26,607 nt of DNA from UBA9619 sp964630665 (GCA_964630665.1 CAZVVN010000044.1:1-26607); one strand, 5' to 3'. Counted from the first letter of the stretch, positions 1 through 7,210 are shown. Numbers and translations are program-made. Notes: generated by a model from the letters alone, not told the origin.

Positions 1-488
1 CCGTGCCGGGACAGTTCGCCAGCGCCTGGCAGATCTCCAACAACAGCGGCCGGCGCGGTCCTGCGAATTCAGTACTGCACGGCCTGCTGGTTAAAGCGGC
101 TCTGGTGGCGCTGTTGTGGCTTGCGTTGTCCTGGTGGTGTTCGCTGGCGATCATTGTCCAGGCGGTAGTCGCAGTGTTTCTGCTGGAATACGTCAACTAC
201 ATCCAGCACTACGGGCTTTACCGAAGCCCAGACCAGCCGGTGAGCGAGCAGCACGCGTGGCAGAGCGAAGCGCGGTGGTCACGCTGGACCCTGCTCGAGC
301 TGCCCCTTCATCCGGCCCATCACCTTGAACCCTCGCTCAAATTCTGGCAACTTAAGCCCGGCGCAGATGCACCGACGCTTCCGGCCGGCTACTATGCTCT
401 GTTCTGGCCCTGCCTTTTCCCTTCATTGTGGCGGCGCTGGATCGATCCTATTCTTCCGCCAGACCCGCTTATCACTGAGACTACGTGA
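1..488 (+). CDS. AlkB/XylM-type di-iron membrane hydroxylase, C-terminal part (5' truncated by window edge)
   Basis: This is the C-terminal part of an integral-membrane, non-heme di-iron hydroxylase of the alkane 1-monooxygenase/xylene monooxygenase family, which oxidises terminal methyl groups at the inner membrane with rubredoxin- or ferredoxin-type electron donors. A hydrophobic stretch (about residues 27-62 of the visible frame) is followed by NYIQHYGL, matching the family NYxEHYG box, then HAWQS and an HPAHH cluster matching the third HxxHH iron-binding box. The ending LPAGYYALF...PSLWRRWIDP is typical of AlkB C-termini. The frame is open to the window start, so the GTG at position 3 is not the true start and the first His boxes lie outside. 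Gln replaces the usual Glu in the NYxEHYG box, so the substrate (alkane, aromatic methyl or fatty acid) is uncertain. The aminotransferase starts 3 nt after the stop, suggesting cotranscription. Confidence 0.8.
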   Translation, partial: VPGQFASAWQISNNSGRRGPANSVLHGLLVKAALVALLWLALSWWCSLAIIVQAVVAVFLLEYVNYIQHYGLYRSPDQPVSEQHAWQSEARWSRWTLLELPLHPAHHLEPSLKFWQLKPGADAPTLPAGYYALFWPCLFPSLWRRWIDPILPPDPLITETT

Positions 489-491
489 CCG

Positions 492-1703
492 ATGAAATCA
501 TATCTTTCAGAACGCCTGAAACAGATCAAGCCCTCGCCGACAATGGCCATCTCGGACAAGGCCCGCGAGCTGCGGGCGGCTGGTGAGGACGTGATCAGCC
601 TGAGCCAGGGTGAACCAGACTTCGAGACACCCGATCACATCAAGCAAGCCGCGCTTAAGGCCATGCGCGACGGGCACACACGCTACACCTCGGTGGACGG
701 CATACCCGAGCTCAAGAGCGCGATCTGTACAAAGTTCAAGCAGGACAATCAACTCTCCTACGATCAGTCCCAGATCTCGGTCAGCACGGGCGGCAAGCAG
801 GTTCTGTACAACGCCTTCATGGCAACGTTGAACCCAGGAGATGAGGTCGTCATTCCGGCACCCTACTGGGTGTCTTATCCGGACATGGTCGTGCTCGCTG
901 AAGGCCGCCCGGTGTTCGTTCCCTGCCCGGCAGAGAACAACTTCAAGTTGACAGCGAAGGACCTGGAGGCGGCGATCACACCGGCCACCCGCTGGCTGAT
1001 CCTGAACAGCCCGTCGAACCCGACCGGCTCGGTCTACAGTCGCGCGGAACTGGAAGCGCTGGCCGGTGTGCTGCTACGTCACCCCGATGTACTCATCATG
1101 ACCGATGACATCTATGAGCACCTGATCTACGGCGACGCACACTTTTTTACCCTAGCCCAGGTCGAACCCGAGCTGATTTTCCGGACGCTGACCTGCAACG
1201 GGATGTCCAAAACCTACTGCATGACAGGCTGGCGGATCGGCTTTGCCGGCGGCCCTGAACCCCTGATTAAAGCAATGGCCAAACTGCAGTCCCAATCAAC
1301 CTCCAACCCAACCAGTATTTCCCAGTATGCGGCCACGGCCGCGCTCAACGGTGGGCGGGAATTTCTGGCAGAAATGCTGGCCGCCTACGAGGAACGGCGC
1401 GACACCGTGGTCAACCTCCTCGGCAGCATTGAAGGCATCTCCTGTGCCACACCGGACGGTGCGTTCTATGTCTACCCTTCCTGTGCGGGGCTGCTCGGTG
1501 CCACCGCGCCGACAGGTGAAAGGCTCGAAAACGACACCGCTGTCGGCAGCTACCTGCTCGATGCTGCCAAGGTGACGGTGGTGCCCGGAGAGGCCTTTGG
1601 TCTGCCCGGCCACTTCAGGGTTTCCTATGCCACCGCAATCGAAAACCTGGTGGAAGCCTGCGACCGGATCCGCCTCGCCTGCGAGAAACTGACTCTACCC
1701 TGA
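492..1703 (+). CDS. Aspartate aminotransferase, class I/II (subgroup Ib type)
   Basis: This PLP-dependent aminotransferase of 403 aa probably interconverts aspartate and 2-oxoglutarate with oxaloacetate and glutamate in the cytosol. The N-terminus (KPSPTMAISDKARELRAAG, then LSQGEPDFETP) is characteristic of the bacterial subgroup Ib enzymes rather than the E. coli AspC type. Visible PLP-site motifs are STGGKQ (about 98-103), SPSNPTG with the PLP-contacting Asn (about 173-179), TDDIYEH (about 204-210) and SKTYCMTGWRIG, where Lys240 is the Schiff-base lysine. The substrate-carboxylate Arg is in FRVSYA near the C-terminus. Length is normal and the ATG follows the upstream stop by 3 nt. Its last 9 nt overlap the end of the convergent SDR gene. 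Aspartate as the main substrate is inferred from family; close relatives also use prephenate or aromatic substrates. Confidence 0.93.
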   Translation: MKSYLSERLKQIKPSPTMAISDKARELRAAGEDVISLSQGEPDFETPDHIKQAALKAMRDGHTRYTSVDGIPELKSAICTKFKQDNQLSYDQSQISVSTGGKQVLYNAFMATLNPGDEVVIPAPYWVSYPDMVVLAEGRPVFVPCPAENNFKLTAKDLEAAITPATRWLILNSPSNPTGSVYSRAELEALAGVLLRHPDVLIMTDDIYEHLIYGDAHFFTLAQVEPELIFRTLTCNGMSKTYCMTGWRIGFAGGPEPLIKAMAKLQSQSTSNPTSISQYAATAALNGGREFLAEMLAAYEERRDTVVNLLGSIEGISCATPDGAFYVYPSCAGLLGATAPTGERLENDTAVGSYLLDAAKVTVVPGEAFGLPGHFRVSYATAIENLVEACDRIRLACEKLTLP

Positions 1704-2582
1704 AGACTCCAAGACCTCGCGGTCAAGGTCACCCAGGCCCGTCGCAAGATCGGGGTAACGCGGCACCACACCCAGGTGCTTTCTCATCAGATTGTTGTCG
1801 ATGCGTTTTGACTCCGCCAGATAGGACCGCAGCCCGGCGCTGAGTGCTTCCTCTTGCTGATCGCGGCCGATCACGGGAGGCTTTGGCAGTCCTGTCGCAT
1901 CAGCGACCCTGAAAAAGAAATCAGTCATGCTGCTGGGATTGCCGTCACTGACGTTGTACACCCGTGCCGGCTTTTCGAGTCTGGCAGCAGCGAGACAGAC
2001 CTCAACGAGGTCATGGGCATGAATACGATTACTCCACGGTGACACCTGTGGCGCCAGTACGGGCTTGCCGGCGCGTAACCTTTTCAAAGGCAGCTTTCCG
2101 GGTCCGTAAATACCCGCAACGCGGAGAACGACTGGCAAAACATCGCGACCTTGGCACCACTTTTGCAGTTTCTGTTCAGCGTCTACCCGGCGCTGACCCC
2201 GATCGCTCTTAGGATTCACCGGCCGGGACTCGTCTACCCATTCCCCACCACAATCGCCATAAACACCGGTTGTACTGATCAGCACGATGCGGACCGGCTC
2301 GAAGCCACGGCGAATCGCTCTAAGGCCCGCCGCCAGTCGCAGATCGAGCAGCCCTTGCGCCGGCGGTGGAACGAACCAGTAAAGCACCCGGCCGGTGAGA
2401 TCCGGCAGGGGTTTCAAGGCCAAGGAATCGAGATCAACCGGTTGGGCATCGATACCGATACCGTTCAACGTCACTGCACTTTTGACCCGTCGCACCAAAG
2501 CCCCGACGCTGCCGCCGTCAGTCAGTTCACGGCGTGCCACTTGGCTGCCGACATAGCCACAACCGGCAAAGAAACTGTTCAT
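1695..2582 (-). CDS. YeeZ-like SDR-family NAD(P)-dependent epimerase/reductase
   Basis: This 295-aa atypical short-chain dehydrogenase/reductase resembles the E. coli YeeZ group. The N-terminus reads MNSFFAGCGYVG, a Rossmann nucleotide-binding glycine motif starting almost at residue 1, which supports the ATG chosen. A central STTGVYGD segment followed by WVDE (about residues 103-118) matches the extended-SDR active-site region, with the Tyr of VYG in the catalytic position. RVAGIYGPG and NRIHAHDL are also typical extended-SDR signatures, and YNVSDG near residue 215 is a conserved substrate-side motif. No physiological substrate is established for this group. The gene reads towards the aminotransferase and overlaps its 3' end by 9 nt. 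A purine-rich GGAAAGAA precedes the ATG. It lies 70 nt downstream of the lipoprotein gene on the same strand and may be cotranscribed. Confidence 0.85.
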   Translation of the reverse strand: MNSFFAGCGYVGSQVARRELTDGGSVGALVRRVKSAVTLNGIGIDAQPVDLDSLALKPLPDLTGRVLYWFVPPPAQGLLDLRLAAGLRAIRRGFEPVRIVLISTTGVYGDCGGEWVDESRPVNPKSDRGQRRVDAEQKLQKWCQGRDVLPVVLRVAGIYGPGKLPLKRLRAGKPVLAPQVSPWSNRIHAHDLVEVCLAAARLEKPARVYNVSDGNPSSMTDFFFRVADATGLPKPPVIGRDQQEEALSAGLRSYLAESKRIDNNLMRKHLGVVPRYPDLATGLGDLDREVLESSG

Positions 2583-2652
2583 GCCGATTCTTTCCGGGAA
2601 CCCGGGTAGCGAGGTTTGTGCCGGCTGATCAATTCTGCCCGCATCTGGGCGT

Positions 2653-3125
2653 TCACCTTGAAGCCCTGAGCTGACCCGATGTTGTCAGGGTCGCGAGGGT
2701 TAGACCTGCCCGTTTGCAGATCACCTGGCCACTGACCTCGCCGGCCATGTCTGGCGGGGAGACATGCCCCTCTATTTTGGCGGTCTTGTCAGTCATCGAA
2801 CAGCCTGCATCGTCCAACCGATCGATGTACGTAGCGTTGATCATCGTCTCGAAATCGTTGATCGAAGCCTGTACACCCCACTCGCCCGTATTGCTGACGA
2901 CACCCAGGATCGTCAGCGTATCGATCTTCAGCTGGACCAGTCCATCTCTGCTGACCTCGACAACAGCAGCCTCGGTCCGGTCGTCGGTTCCTGAACCCCC
3001 ACCCGCCAGGTCAGCGGTAGAATGCACCGTCAGTGTTCCGATATAAGTTCCGGCGTAATCACCGGTCGCGTCGCCTCGGCGAACACTGAGTTCAACACCA
3101 CTGCTTGAAGAACTCGAGCAACCAC
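2653..3125 (-). CDS. Putative poly-serine-linker lipoprotein, unknown function (5' end lost in assembly gap)
   Basis: The visible part is about 156 residues and runs into the N gap. The last readable residues before the gap are G-C-S-S-S-S-S-S: a Gly-Cys pair followed by six serines. This is what the end of a lipobox and a flexible linker look like, so I infer a lipoprotein whose signal peptide is hidden by the gap. The body contains beta-rich segments (YAGTYIGTLTV, GLVQLKIDTLTILG, GEVSGQVICK) and two further cysteines that could form a disulfide, consistent with a small beta-barrel or sandwich domain exposed in the periplasm or on the outer membrane. I do not recognise the family. Because the gap length is unknown, the relation of this frame to the upstream hydrolase is unresolved. 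The SDR gene lies 70 nt downstream. Confidence 0.65.
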
Positions 3126-3225
3126 NNNNNNNNNNNNNNNNNNNNNNNNNNNNNNNNNNNNNNNNNNNNNNNNNNNNNNNNNNNNNNNNNNNNNNNNNNN
3201 NNNNNNNNNNNNNNNNNNNNNNNNN
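3126..3225. other. Assembly gap, 100 Ns
   Basis: Exactly 100 consecutive Ns. This is the conventional placeholder for a scaffold gap of unknown size, so the true distance between the hydrolase and the lipoprotein is not known. The C-terminal part of the hydrolase and the signal peptide of the lipoprotein fall in it. Any reading frame drawn through it is artificial. Confidence 0.98.
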
Positions 3226-3737
3226 TCGGCCACCGTCACTGTACCGTCGCTGGGATACGGCAGGCGGCCGCAGGTGAGCAGCTGACCCACACCAGGGCCA
3301 CGGTTTCCTGCAATCACCAGCGTCTCGCGTCCGGCCGGCCATTCGGGGCCACCACCTGCAAGCCCACCGTCCAGGGACCGCCCGAGCAGCCAACGGCCAG
3401 AGCGGAAGCGATCAAGCTGCCGGGCAGTGCAGCTTCCAGCCAGCGGAGACCCCAGCAGGACCACTCGACCGTCAGCGGTCCACCTGCCACCCGCAAACAG
3501 ATTTGCCAGCACGATCCCGCCCAGACTGTGTGCAACGAAGTGCAGCGGATTTCCGCGGGCTGAACCCTGCAGGACCTTCTCGAGGTGCGCTGCGTTTTCT
3601 GCGGGCAACCGCCGGCGGCGGCTGTAACGGAAAAGACGACAATTGAACCCATTGCGCTGGAGGCGCTGTCGGAGCAGCAGCATTTCCCAACCCGGCATCA
3701 GGACGCCGTGCACCAGGACTACTTCGTGTCCGGTCAG
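3226..3737 (-). CDS. Alpha/beta-fold hydrolase (lipase/esterase-like), 3' end lost in assembly gap; probable CTG start
   Basis: This is the N-terminal two-thirds of a small alpha/beta hydrolase. VVLVHG is the first core strand with the oxyanion-hole HG, and FVAHSLGGIVLANL is the nucleophile elbow with catalytic Ser (about residue 71). LLGSPLAGS and YPSDGTVTVA resemble the later strand and the acidic-residue loop of this family; the catalytic His should lie in the gap. The GTG at 3713 would remove the VVLVHG strand. No ATG, GTG or TTG in frame lies upstream before a stop, but a CTG at 3737 forms a CTGA overlap with the stop of the SnoaL gene and gives a complete first strand. I therefore propose a CTG start translationally coupled to the SnoaL gene. 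Substrate unknown; lipid or ester hydrolysis is inferred from the fold only. Confidence 0.72.
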
Positions 3738-4153
3738 TGGATCCGCCCTGAACCCACACCGCTGTCCTGAACGCCCGGCGGTACCGGTGAAGCATGGTGA
3801 AGCACCATCTGCCAGCTGTCTTCGACCAAGCGATAAGCGTTGGTCGCCAGCACGGTGCTCTGGCTTAAGTCGTCGACCTGAACGACAGCGATGTTTTCGT
3901 AGACCAGGTGAACCGCGAGACCGTCACTTTCAAGGCAACGGACATGGCTGAGTGTAAAACGCAGTTTGATCTGGTGGCAGAAGATATCGCGCCAACTTCG
4001 GCGCACCGCGTCACGACCCTCGATGCGCTGCCCGAACGGATGAATGCAGAGCGCCTCGTGCTGGTGCCAGATCAACATCATCGCCTCGAGATCGGCGTGC
4101 TGGAACGCGTCATAAAAAGCCGTCTCGGCCGCCTGTGCTGAGTTGAATTTCAT
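3734..4153 (-). CDS. SnoaL-like / NTF2-fold protein (DUF4440 type)
   Basis: This 139-aa protein has the pattern of the NTF2-like SnoaL/DUF4440 superfamily. An N-terminal helix (AAETAFYDAFQHADLEAMM) leads into WHQHEALCIHPFGQRIEGRDAVRRSWRDIF, then strands with HLVYENIAVV and ATNAYRLVEDSWQMVLHHAS. The last segment, ending in a tryptophan strand and His-His, is characteristic of the family. Such proteins are small cone-shaped alpha+beta domains that bind or transform small molecules; no reaction can be assigned. The ATG is preceded by a GAGGGGG Shine-Dalgarno-like run. The stop overlaps the probable CTG start of the hydrolase, suggesting the two products are made together. It is divergent from the DUF1244 gene, sharing a 139-nt intergenic region. 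Confidence 0.82.
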   Translation of the reverse strand: MKFNSAQAAETAFYDAFQHADLEAMMLIWHQHEALCIHPFGQRIEGRDAVRRSWRDIFCHQIKLRFTLSHVRCLESDGLAVHLVYENIAVVQVDDLSQSTVLATNAYRLVEDSWQMVLHHASPVPPGVQDSGVGSGRIH

Positions 4154-4218
4154 AAACAGGCCCCCTCGCCCGACGCTTGTTGAAGGGATAATCGTACATC
4201 AGAACCATTCCGACCCGG

Positions 4219-4227
4219 TGCTAGAAT
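4219..4227 (+). promoter_or_regulatory. Candidate extended -10 promoter element for the DUF1244 gene
   Basis: TGCTAGAAT combines an extended -10 TG with a hexamer matching TATAAT at five of six positions. It lies 65 nt upstream of the DUF1244 start codon. No good -35 is visible at the normal spacing, which an extended -10 can tolerate. Based on sequence only. Confidence 0.35.
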
Positions 4228-4280
4228 CGGCCATAACACCAACAATTTAGGCAACCGCGCTGGCGGATGTCAGCAGACCC

Positions 4281-4286
4281 AGAGGA
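4281..4286 (+). promoter_or_regulatory. Ribosome binding site of DUF1244 gene
   Basis: AGAGGA, six nucleotides upstream of the ATG at 4293, a good Shine-Dalgarno match that supports this start. Confidence 0.7.
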
Positions 4287-4292
4287 TATGCC

Positions 4293-4616
4293 ATGGATGA
4301 AAAGACCCGAATCGAGTTGGAAGCGTCCGCCTTTCGGGGGCTCGTCGAGCACCTGCAGAAGCGAACCGATGTCCAGAACATTGACCTGATGAATCTTGCT
4401 GGTTTCTGCCGCAACTGTCTGTCCAAGTGGTACCTGGCAGCCGCCGGTGAACGTGGCGTGGAAATGGACTATGACCAGGCCCGCGAATGGGTCTACGGCA
4501 TGACCTATGAGGCGTGGAAATCCACCCACCAGAAAGAAGCCTCCGCCGAACAGAAGACTCTTTTCGACCAGACCAAACCGCTGCACGCCGAGATCAGCGG
4601 CCACAACAAGGCCTGA
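4293..4616 (+). CDS. DUF1244 (SMc04008-like) family protein
   Basis: This 107-aa protein is a full-length member of the DUF1244 family, found mainly in alpha- and gammaproteobacteria. The recognisable core is FRGLVEHLQKRTDVQNIDLMNLAGFCRNCLSKWY, followed by an acidic helix and WVYGMTYEAWKSTHQ. The FCRNC motif with two cysteines two residues apart, followed by KW, is the most conserved element and could bind a metal, although this is not demonstrated. No function has been assigned to the family as far as I know. It is predicted cytosolic, with no signal or membrane segment. A clear AGAGGA ribosome site lies six nt before the ATG. It stands alone on the plus strand, converging on the TMADH-like gene with only 6 nt between the stops. 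Confidence 0.92.
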   Translation: MDEKTRIELEASAFRGLVEHLQKRTDVQNIDLMNLAGFCRNCLSKWYLAAAGERGVEMDYDQAREWVYGMTYEAWKSTHQKEASAEQKTLFDQTKPLHAEISGHNKA

Positions 4617-4622
4617 TCCGGG

Positions 4623-6710
4623 TCAACCTGGGCTCATGTTCCCCGATTGGATCAGCGACTGCTCACGCCGAAATGGCACCGCGTCAGGATCGGGGCGCTC
4701 ATCGATCTCCCGGGCAAAGCGATGACCGTCGTAGACCGCCTGGGCGATGGTGGACGGTGCCAGGCAGTCGCCGATCCGCATCAGACTGAATGGCAGGTCG
4801 GCCAGTTGTGCCTCGTCCTGCCCGGCAACTGCAAAATACAGCGCATTGTCCGGCGCACGGGTTGTTACCAGGACCAGTGAAACAGCATCGTGCTGCTGCA
4901 CCCGACCCGTTAAGTTGCAGCGGGTCTGGACCTGACCGGGCGACACTGCAGCGAGGGTCTGCTTGCACACCAGGATGACGCCCATCTCGAGCAACCGCTG
5001 CTCGATGCGATGCTGTTCCATGGTGTTCTGGGTCCAGTGTGAGACTTCCGGGCCCGGCGTTACGAGCGTAACGGCCAGTCCCATCTCTGCCAGCAACTCG
5101 GCGATCACGCCGCCCAGGTAGTAGTGATCGTCATCGTAAACCAGCACCGGCCCACGCTCAGGCCGCTGGCCGGCGATGATGTCGTCGGGCGTGTACAGCG
5201 CCGGGTGCGCCTCACAGCCGCTAACCGGCTGCCAGTTCGCCCGACCCACGCCATCGCGTCGCCACTGCGCACCGGTCGCAATGGCCACATGATCAGCACC
5301 GAATTCACAGATACTGCTCGCGTCCATTTCGCTTCCAGGGTAGAAACGCACGTTCGCAGACCGGCCAATCTGCCCCAGCCGGTAATCGGCGACGCGCTGG
5401 TAACTGGCAAGACCAGGCAATCGGGCTTCTGCCACGGCGCGACCACCACCTTCAGTACGATCGGCCAGGGCAACGTCGTAACCCCGCCGGCCGAGTGACA
5501 TGGCCGCTTCGAGACCAGCCGGTCCCGCGCCGACCACCAGTACGGTTTTCGAAGCACCGCGCTCGTTCATGGACTCCGGGTGCCAGCTGCGCCGCCATTC
5601 TTCTCCCATGGTGGGATTCTGGGTACAGCGGATCGGGCTCTGCGTCCAGTCACTGGCCACACAGATGTTGCAGCCGATACATTCGCGGATGTCCTCCAGC
5701 CGGCCCTGCTCGATCTTGCTGGGCAGAAAGGGGTCGGCGATTGACGGCCTGGCAGCCCCGATCATGTCCAGCACACCGCGCTGAATCTGGGCCAGCATAG
5801 CATCCGGCGAGGTAAACCGGCCCACCCCCACCACCGGTTTGCTGGTGTAGCGCTTGACGAAGGACACGTACGGTTCCTGGTCACCCTCTTCACCAAAACG
5901 CGCGGTCACCGAATCGTTGGCCCAATCACTCACGTTCACATCCCAGATATCGGGCAACTCGGCCAGCATCTGCACGACTTCGCGGCCCTCACCGGCGCTG
6001 CAGATGCCCTCGTTCCCCATCAATTCGTCGACGGCAAAGCGAAATGCGACCCCGCAAGTATCGCCGACGGCGTCCCGCGTGTCCTCCAGCAGTTCACGGG
6101 TCAACCGCACCCGATTCTCCAGCGAACCACCATACTCGTCACCGCGCCTGTTGTAGCGGCGGCTGATGAAGTGCATCGGCAGGGTCAGGTCGTGACCGGC
6201 ATAGACGTAGATAATATCGAAGCCGGCGTCGCGCGCACGCAGTACTGCCTTGCGGTGCCAGCGCCGGACATTGGCTATGTCACGCCGGGTCATGGCGCTG
6301 GCCTGGACGGGATCGTAGCCGGCGACCGCCATGTCGGATACAGCCATGACCGGCAGGCGGGAATAGCGGTTGGACACTGCATGGCCGTGGTGCATCAGCT
6401 CAATCGCTGCAAGTGAGCCGTGCGCATGGACCGCATCGACCATCAACGCCAACCGCTCCTGGTCGTGCCGGTCCCACAGCCTGCCCTCCTGATAGGGCAA
6501 CACGTCACTGCTGGGATGAATATCGCATTCCTCCGTCGCGACCACGGCCCAACCGCCTTCAGCTTTCATCCCCCGCATGGCGGCCACACTGTTCGGCATG
6601 ACGTGTCCCATGCCGTTGCAGTGTGGCACCTGATAGAACCGGTTGCGGGCCGTGACCGGCCCGATCTGTACCGGCTCAAACAGAACGTCGTATCTGGAAT
6701 CCCGTGTCAT
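4623..6710 (-). CDS. Trimethylamine/dimethylamine dehydrogenase-like iron-sulfur flavoprotein
   Basis: This 695-aa enzyme matches the TMADH/DMADH/histamine dehydrogenase family throughout: an N-terminal old-yellow-enzyme-like FMN barrel, a 4Fe-4S segment and a C-terminal ADP/FAD-like Rossmann region. Known enzymes oxidatively demethylate or deaminate amines and pass electrons to ETF. Visible features are YQVPHC with Cys31 (position of the 6-S-cysteinyl-FMN Cys30), YVYAGH with Tyr170/His173 (Tyr169/His172), RF near residue 224, Trp263/Asp266, CIGCNIC with cysteines 344, 347, 350 and 362, nearby Trp355, and VVGAGPAG (about 392-399). Glu61 replaces TMADH Tyr60. I start at the ATG at 6710 because GGAGAG precedes it and MTRDSRYDVLFEP aligns with mature TMADH; an upstream in-frame ATG (6752) adds 14 residues with no such support. 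Substrate is probably a methylated or small amine but not assignable. Confidence 0.88.
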   Translation of the reverse strand: MTRDSRYDVLFEPVQIGPVTARNRFYQVPHCNGMGHVMPNSVAAMRGMKAEGGWAVVATEECDIHPSSDVLPYQEGRLWDRHDQERLALMVDAVHAHGSLAAIELMHHGHAVSNRYSRLPVMAVSDMAVAGYDPVQASAMTRRDIANVRRWHRKAVLRARDAGFDIIYVYAGHDLTLPMHFISRRYNRRGDEYGGSLENRVRLTRELLEDTRDAVGDTCGVAFRFAVDELMGNEGICSAGEGREVVQMLAELPDIWDVNVSDWANDSVTARFGEEGDQEPYVSFVKRYTSKPVVGVGRFTSPDAMLAQIQRGVLDMIGAARPSIADPFLPSKIEQGRLEDIRECIGCNICVASDWTQSPIRCTQNPTMGEEWRRSWHPESMNERGASKTVLVVGAGPAGLEAAMSLGRRGYDVALADRTEGGGRAVAEARLPGLASYQRVADYRLGQIGRSANVRFYPGSEMDASSICEFGADHVAIATGAQWRRDGVGRANWQPVSGCEAHPALYTPDDIIAGQRPERGPVLVYDDDHYYLGGVIAELLAEMGLAVTLVTPGPEVSHWTQNTMEQHRIEQRLLEMGVILVCKQTLAAVSPGQVQTRCNLTGRVQQHDAVSLVLVTTRAPDNALYFAVAGQDEAQLADLPFSLMRIGDCLAPSTIAQAVYDGHRFAREIDERPDPDAVPFRREQSLIQSGNMSPG

Positions 6711-6714
6711 CGTA

Positions 6715-6720
6715 CTCTCC
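6715..6720 (-). promoter_or_regulatory. Ribosome binding site deciding the start of the TMADH-like gene
   Basis: GGAGAG on the minus strand, 4 nt before the ATG at 6710. It selects this ATG over the in-frame ATG at 6752. Confidence 0.65.
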
Positions 6721-6767
6721 GGCCCAAGGCTGGTTCTGACTGGGCAATCCATCTGCAGGCCGCGGCA

Positions 6768-7148
6768 TCAGCCATCCTGCCCACCCCCGAACAGATCGTC
6801 GAGCTTGCTGCGGGCCTGATCGGGCCGGGCAGACTTGTCGCTCACAGTCTCATCGCCAAACAGTTTGTCGAGTTCGGAACGCGAAGCCACTGACTGTTTT
6901 GAATCCACAGGACTGTAACCATCGGGCTGCAGGACAAACCAATCACAGAAATTCGCCTTCTCCCGGTCGCTGACCGACTCGGCCCGCGTTTCGTCACAGT
7001 CGCTGTGCAGTCTGGGATTCCAGTTACGGCACATGCGGCAGGTGTGCAACTGCGCACGGCACTGGGGGCACGCCGCATAGGTGGACAACGGCATGGGCTC
7101 GTCTTCAATCCTGGCACCGCAACCCCAGCAGAGCAGTTCCTGGTTCAA
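6768..7148 (-). CDS. Small multi-cysteine zinc-ribbon protein with duplicated LFG tail motif; probable TTG start
   Basis: This protein of about 126 aa has eight cysteines laid out as CxxC (7/10), CxxC (27/30), CxxC (37/40), Cys51 and Cys68, consistent with two or more structural zinc sites. The signature NPRxxxxC...ESVSDREKANFCDWF resembles a widespread family of uncharacterised cytosolic proteins ending in NFCDxF. The low-complexity tail carries two copies of a motif, SELDKLFGDE and SKLDDLFGGG, about 23 residues apart. I choose a TTG at 7148 because GGAGAG lies 6 nt upstream and the start then falls just before the first CxxC. An in-frame ATG at 7199 (143 aa, 11 nt after the glycosyltransferase stop) is the alternative but has no clear ribosome site. 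Function unknown. It sits between glycosyltransferases and the TMADH-like gene, 57 nt before the latter's start. Confidence 0.75.
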   Translation of the reverse strand: MNQELLCWGCGARIEDEPMPLSTYAACPQCRAQLHTCRMCRNWNPRLHSDCDETRAESVSDREKANFCDWFVLQPDGYSPVDSKQSVASRSELDKLFGDETVSDKSARPDQARSKLDDLFGGGQDG

Positions 7149-7154
7149 AATCGT

Positions 7155-7160
7155 CTCTCC
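7155..7160 (-). promoter_or_regulatory. Ribosome binding site supporting the TTG start of the zinc-ribbon gene
   Basis: GGAGAG on the minus strand, 6 nt before the TTG at 7148. It is the same hexamer as before the TMADH-like gene, and nothing comparable precedes the ATG at 7199. Confidence 0.5.
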
Positions 7161-7210
7161 GGCAGGTCTGAATGGCGCATCACTCAATGCGAAGCGCATT
7201 GCCTGCTCAT

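Noticed and set aside
3030..3713. Reading the hydrolase straight through the N gap into the lipoprotein region as one protein
   Set aside because: The gap length is a placeholder, and after it the frame differs from the lipoprotein frame that has the Gly-Cys-Ser6 and beta-strand pattern.
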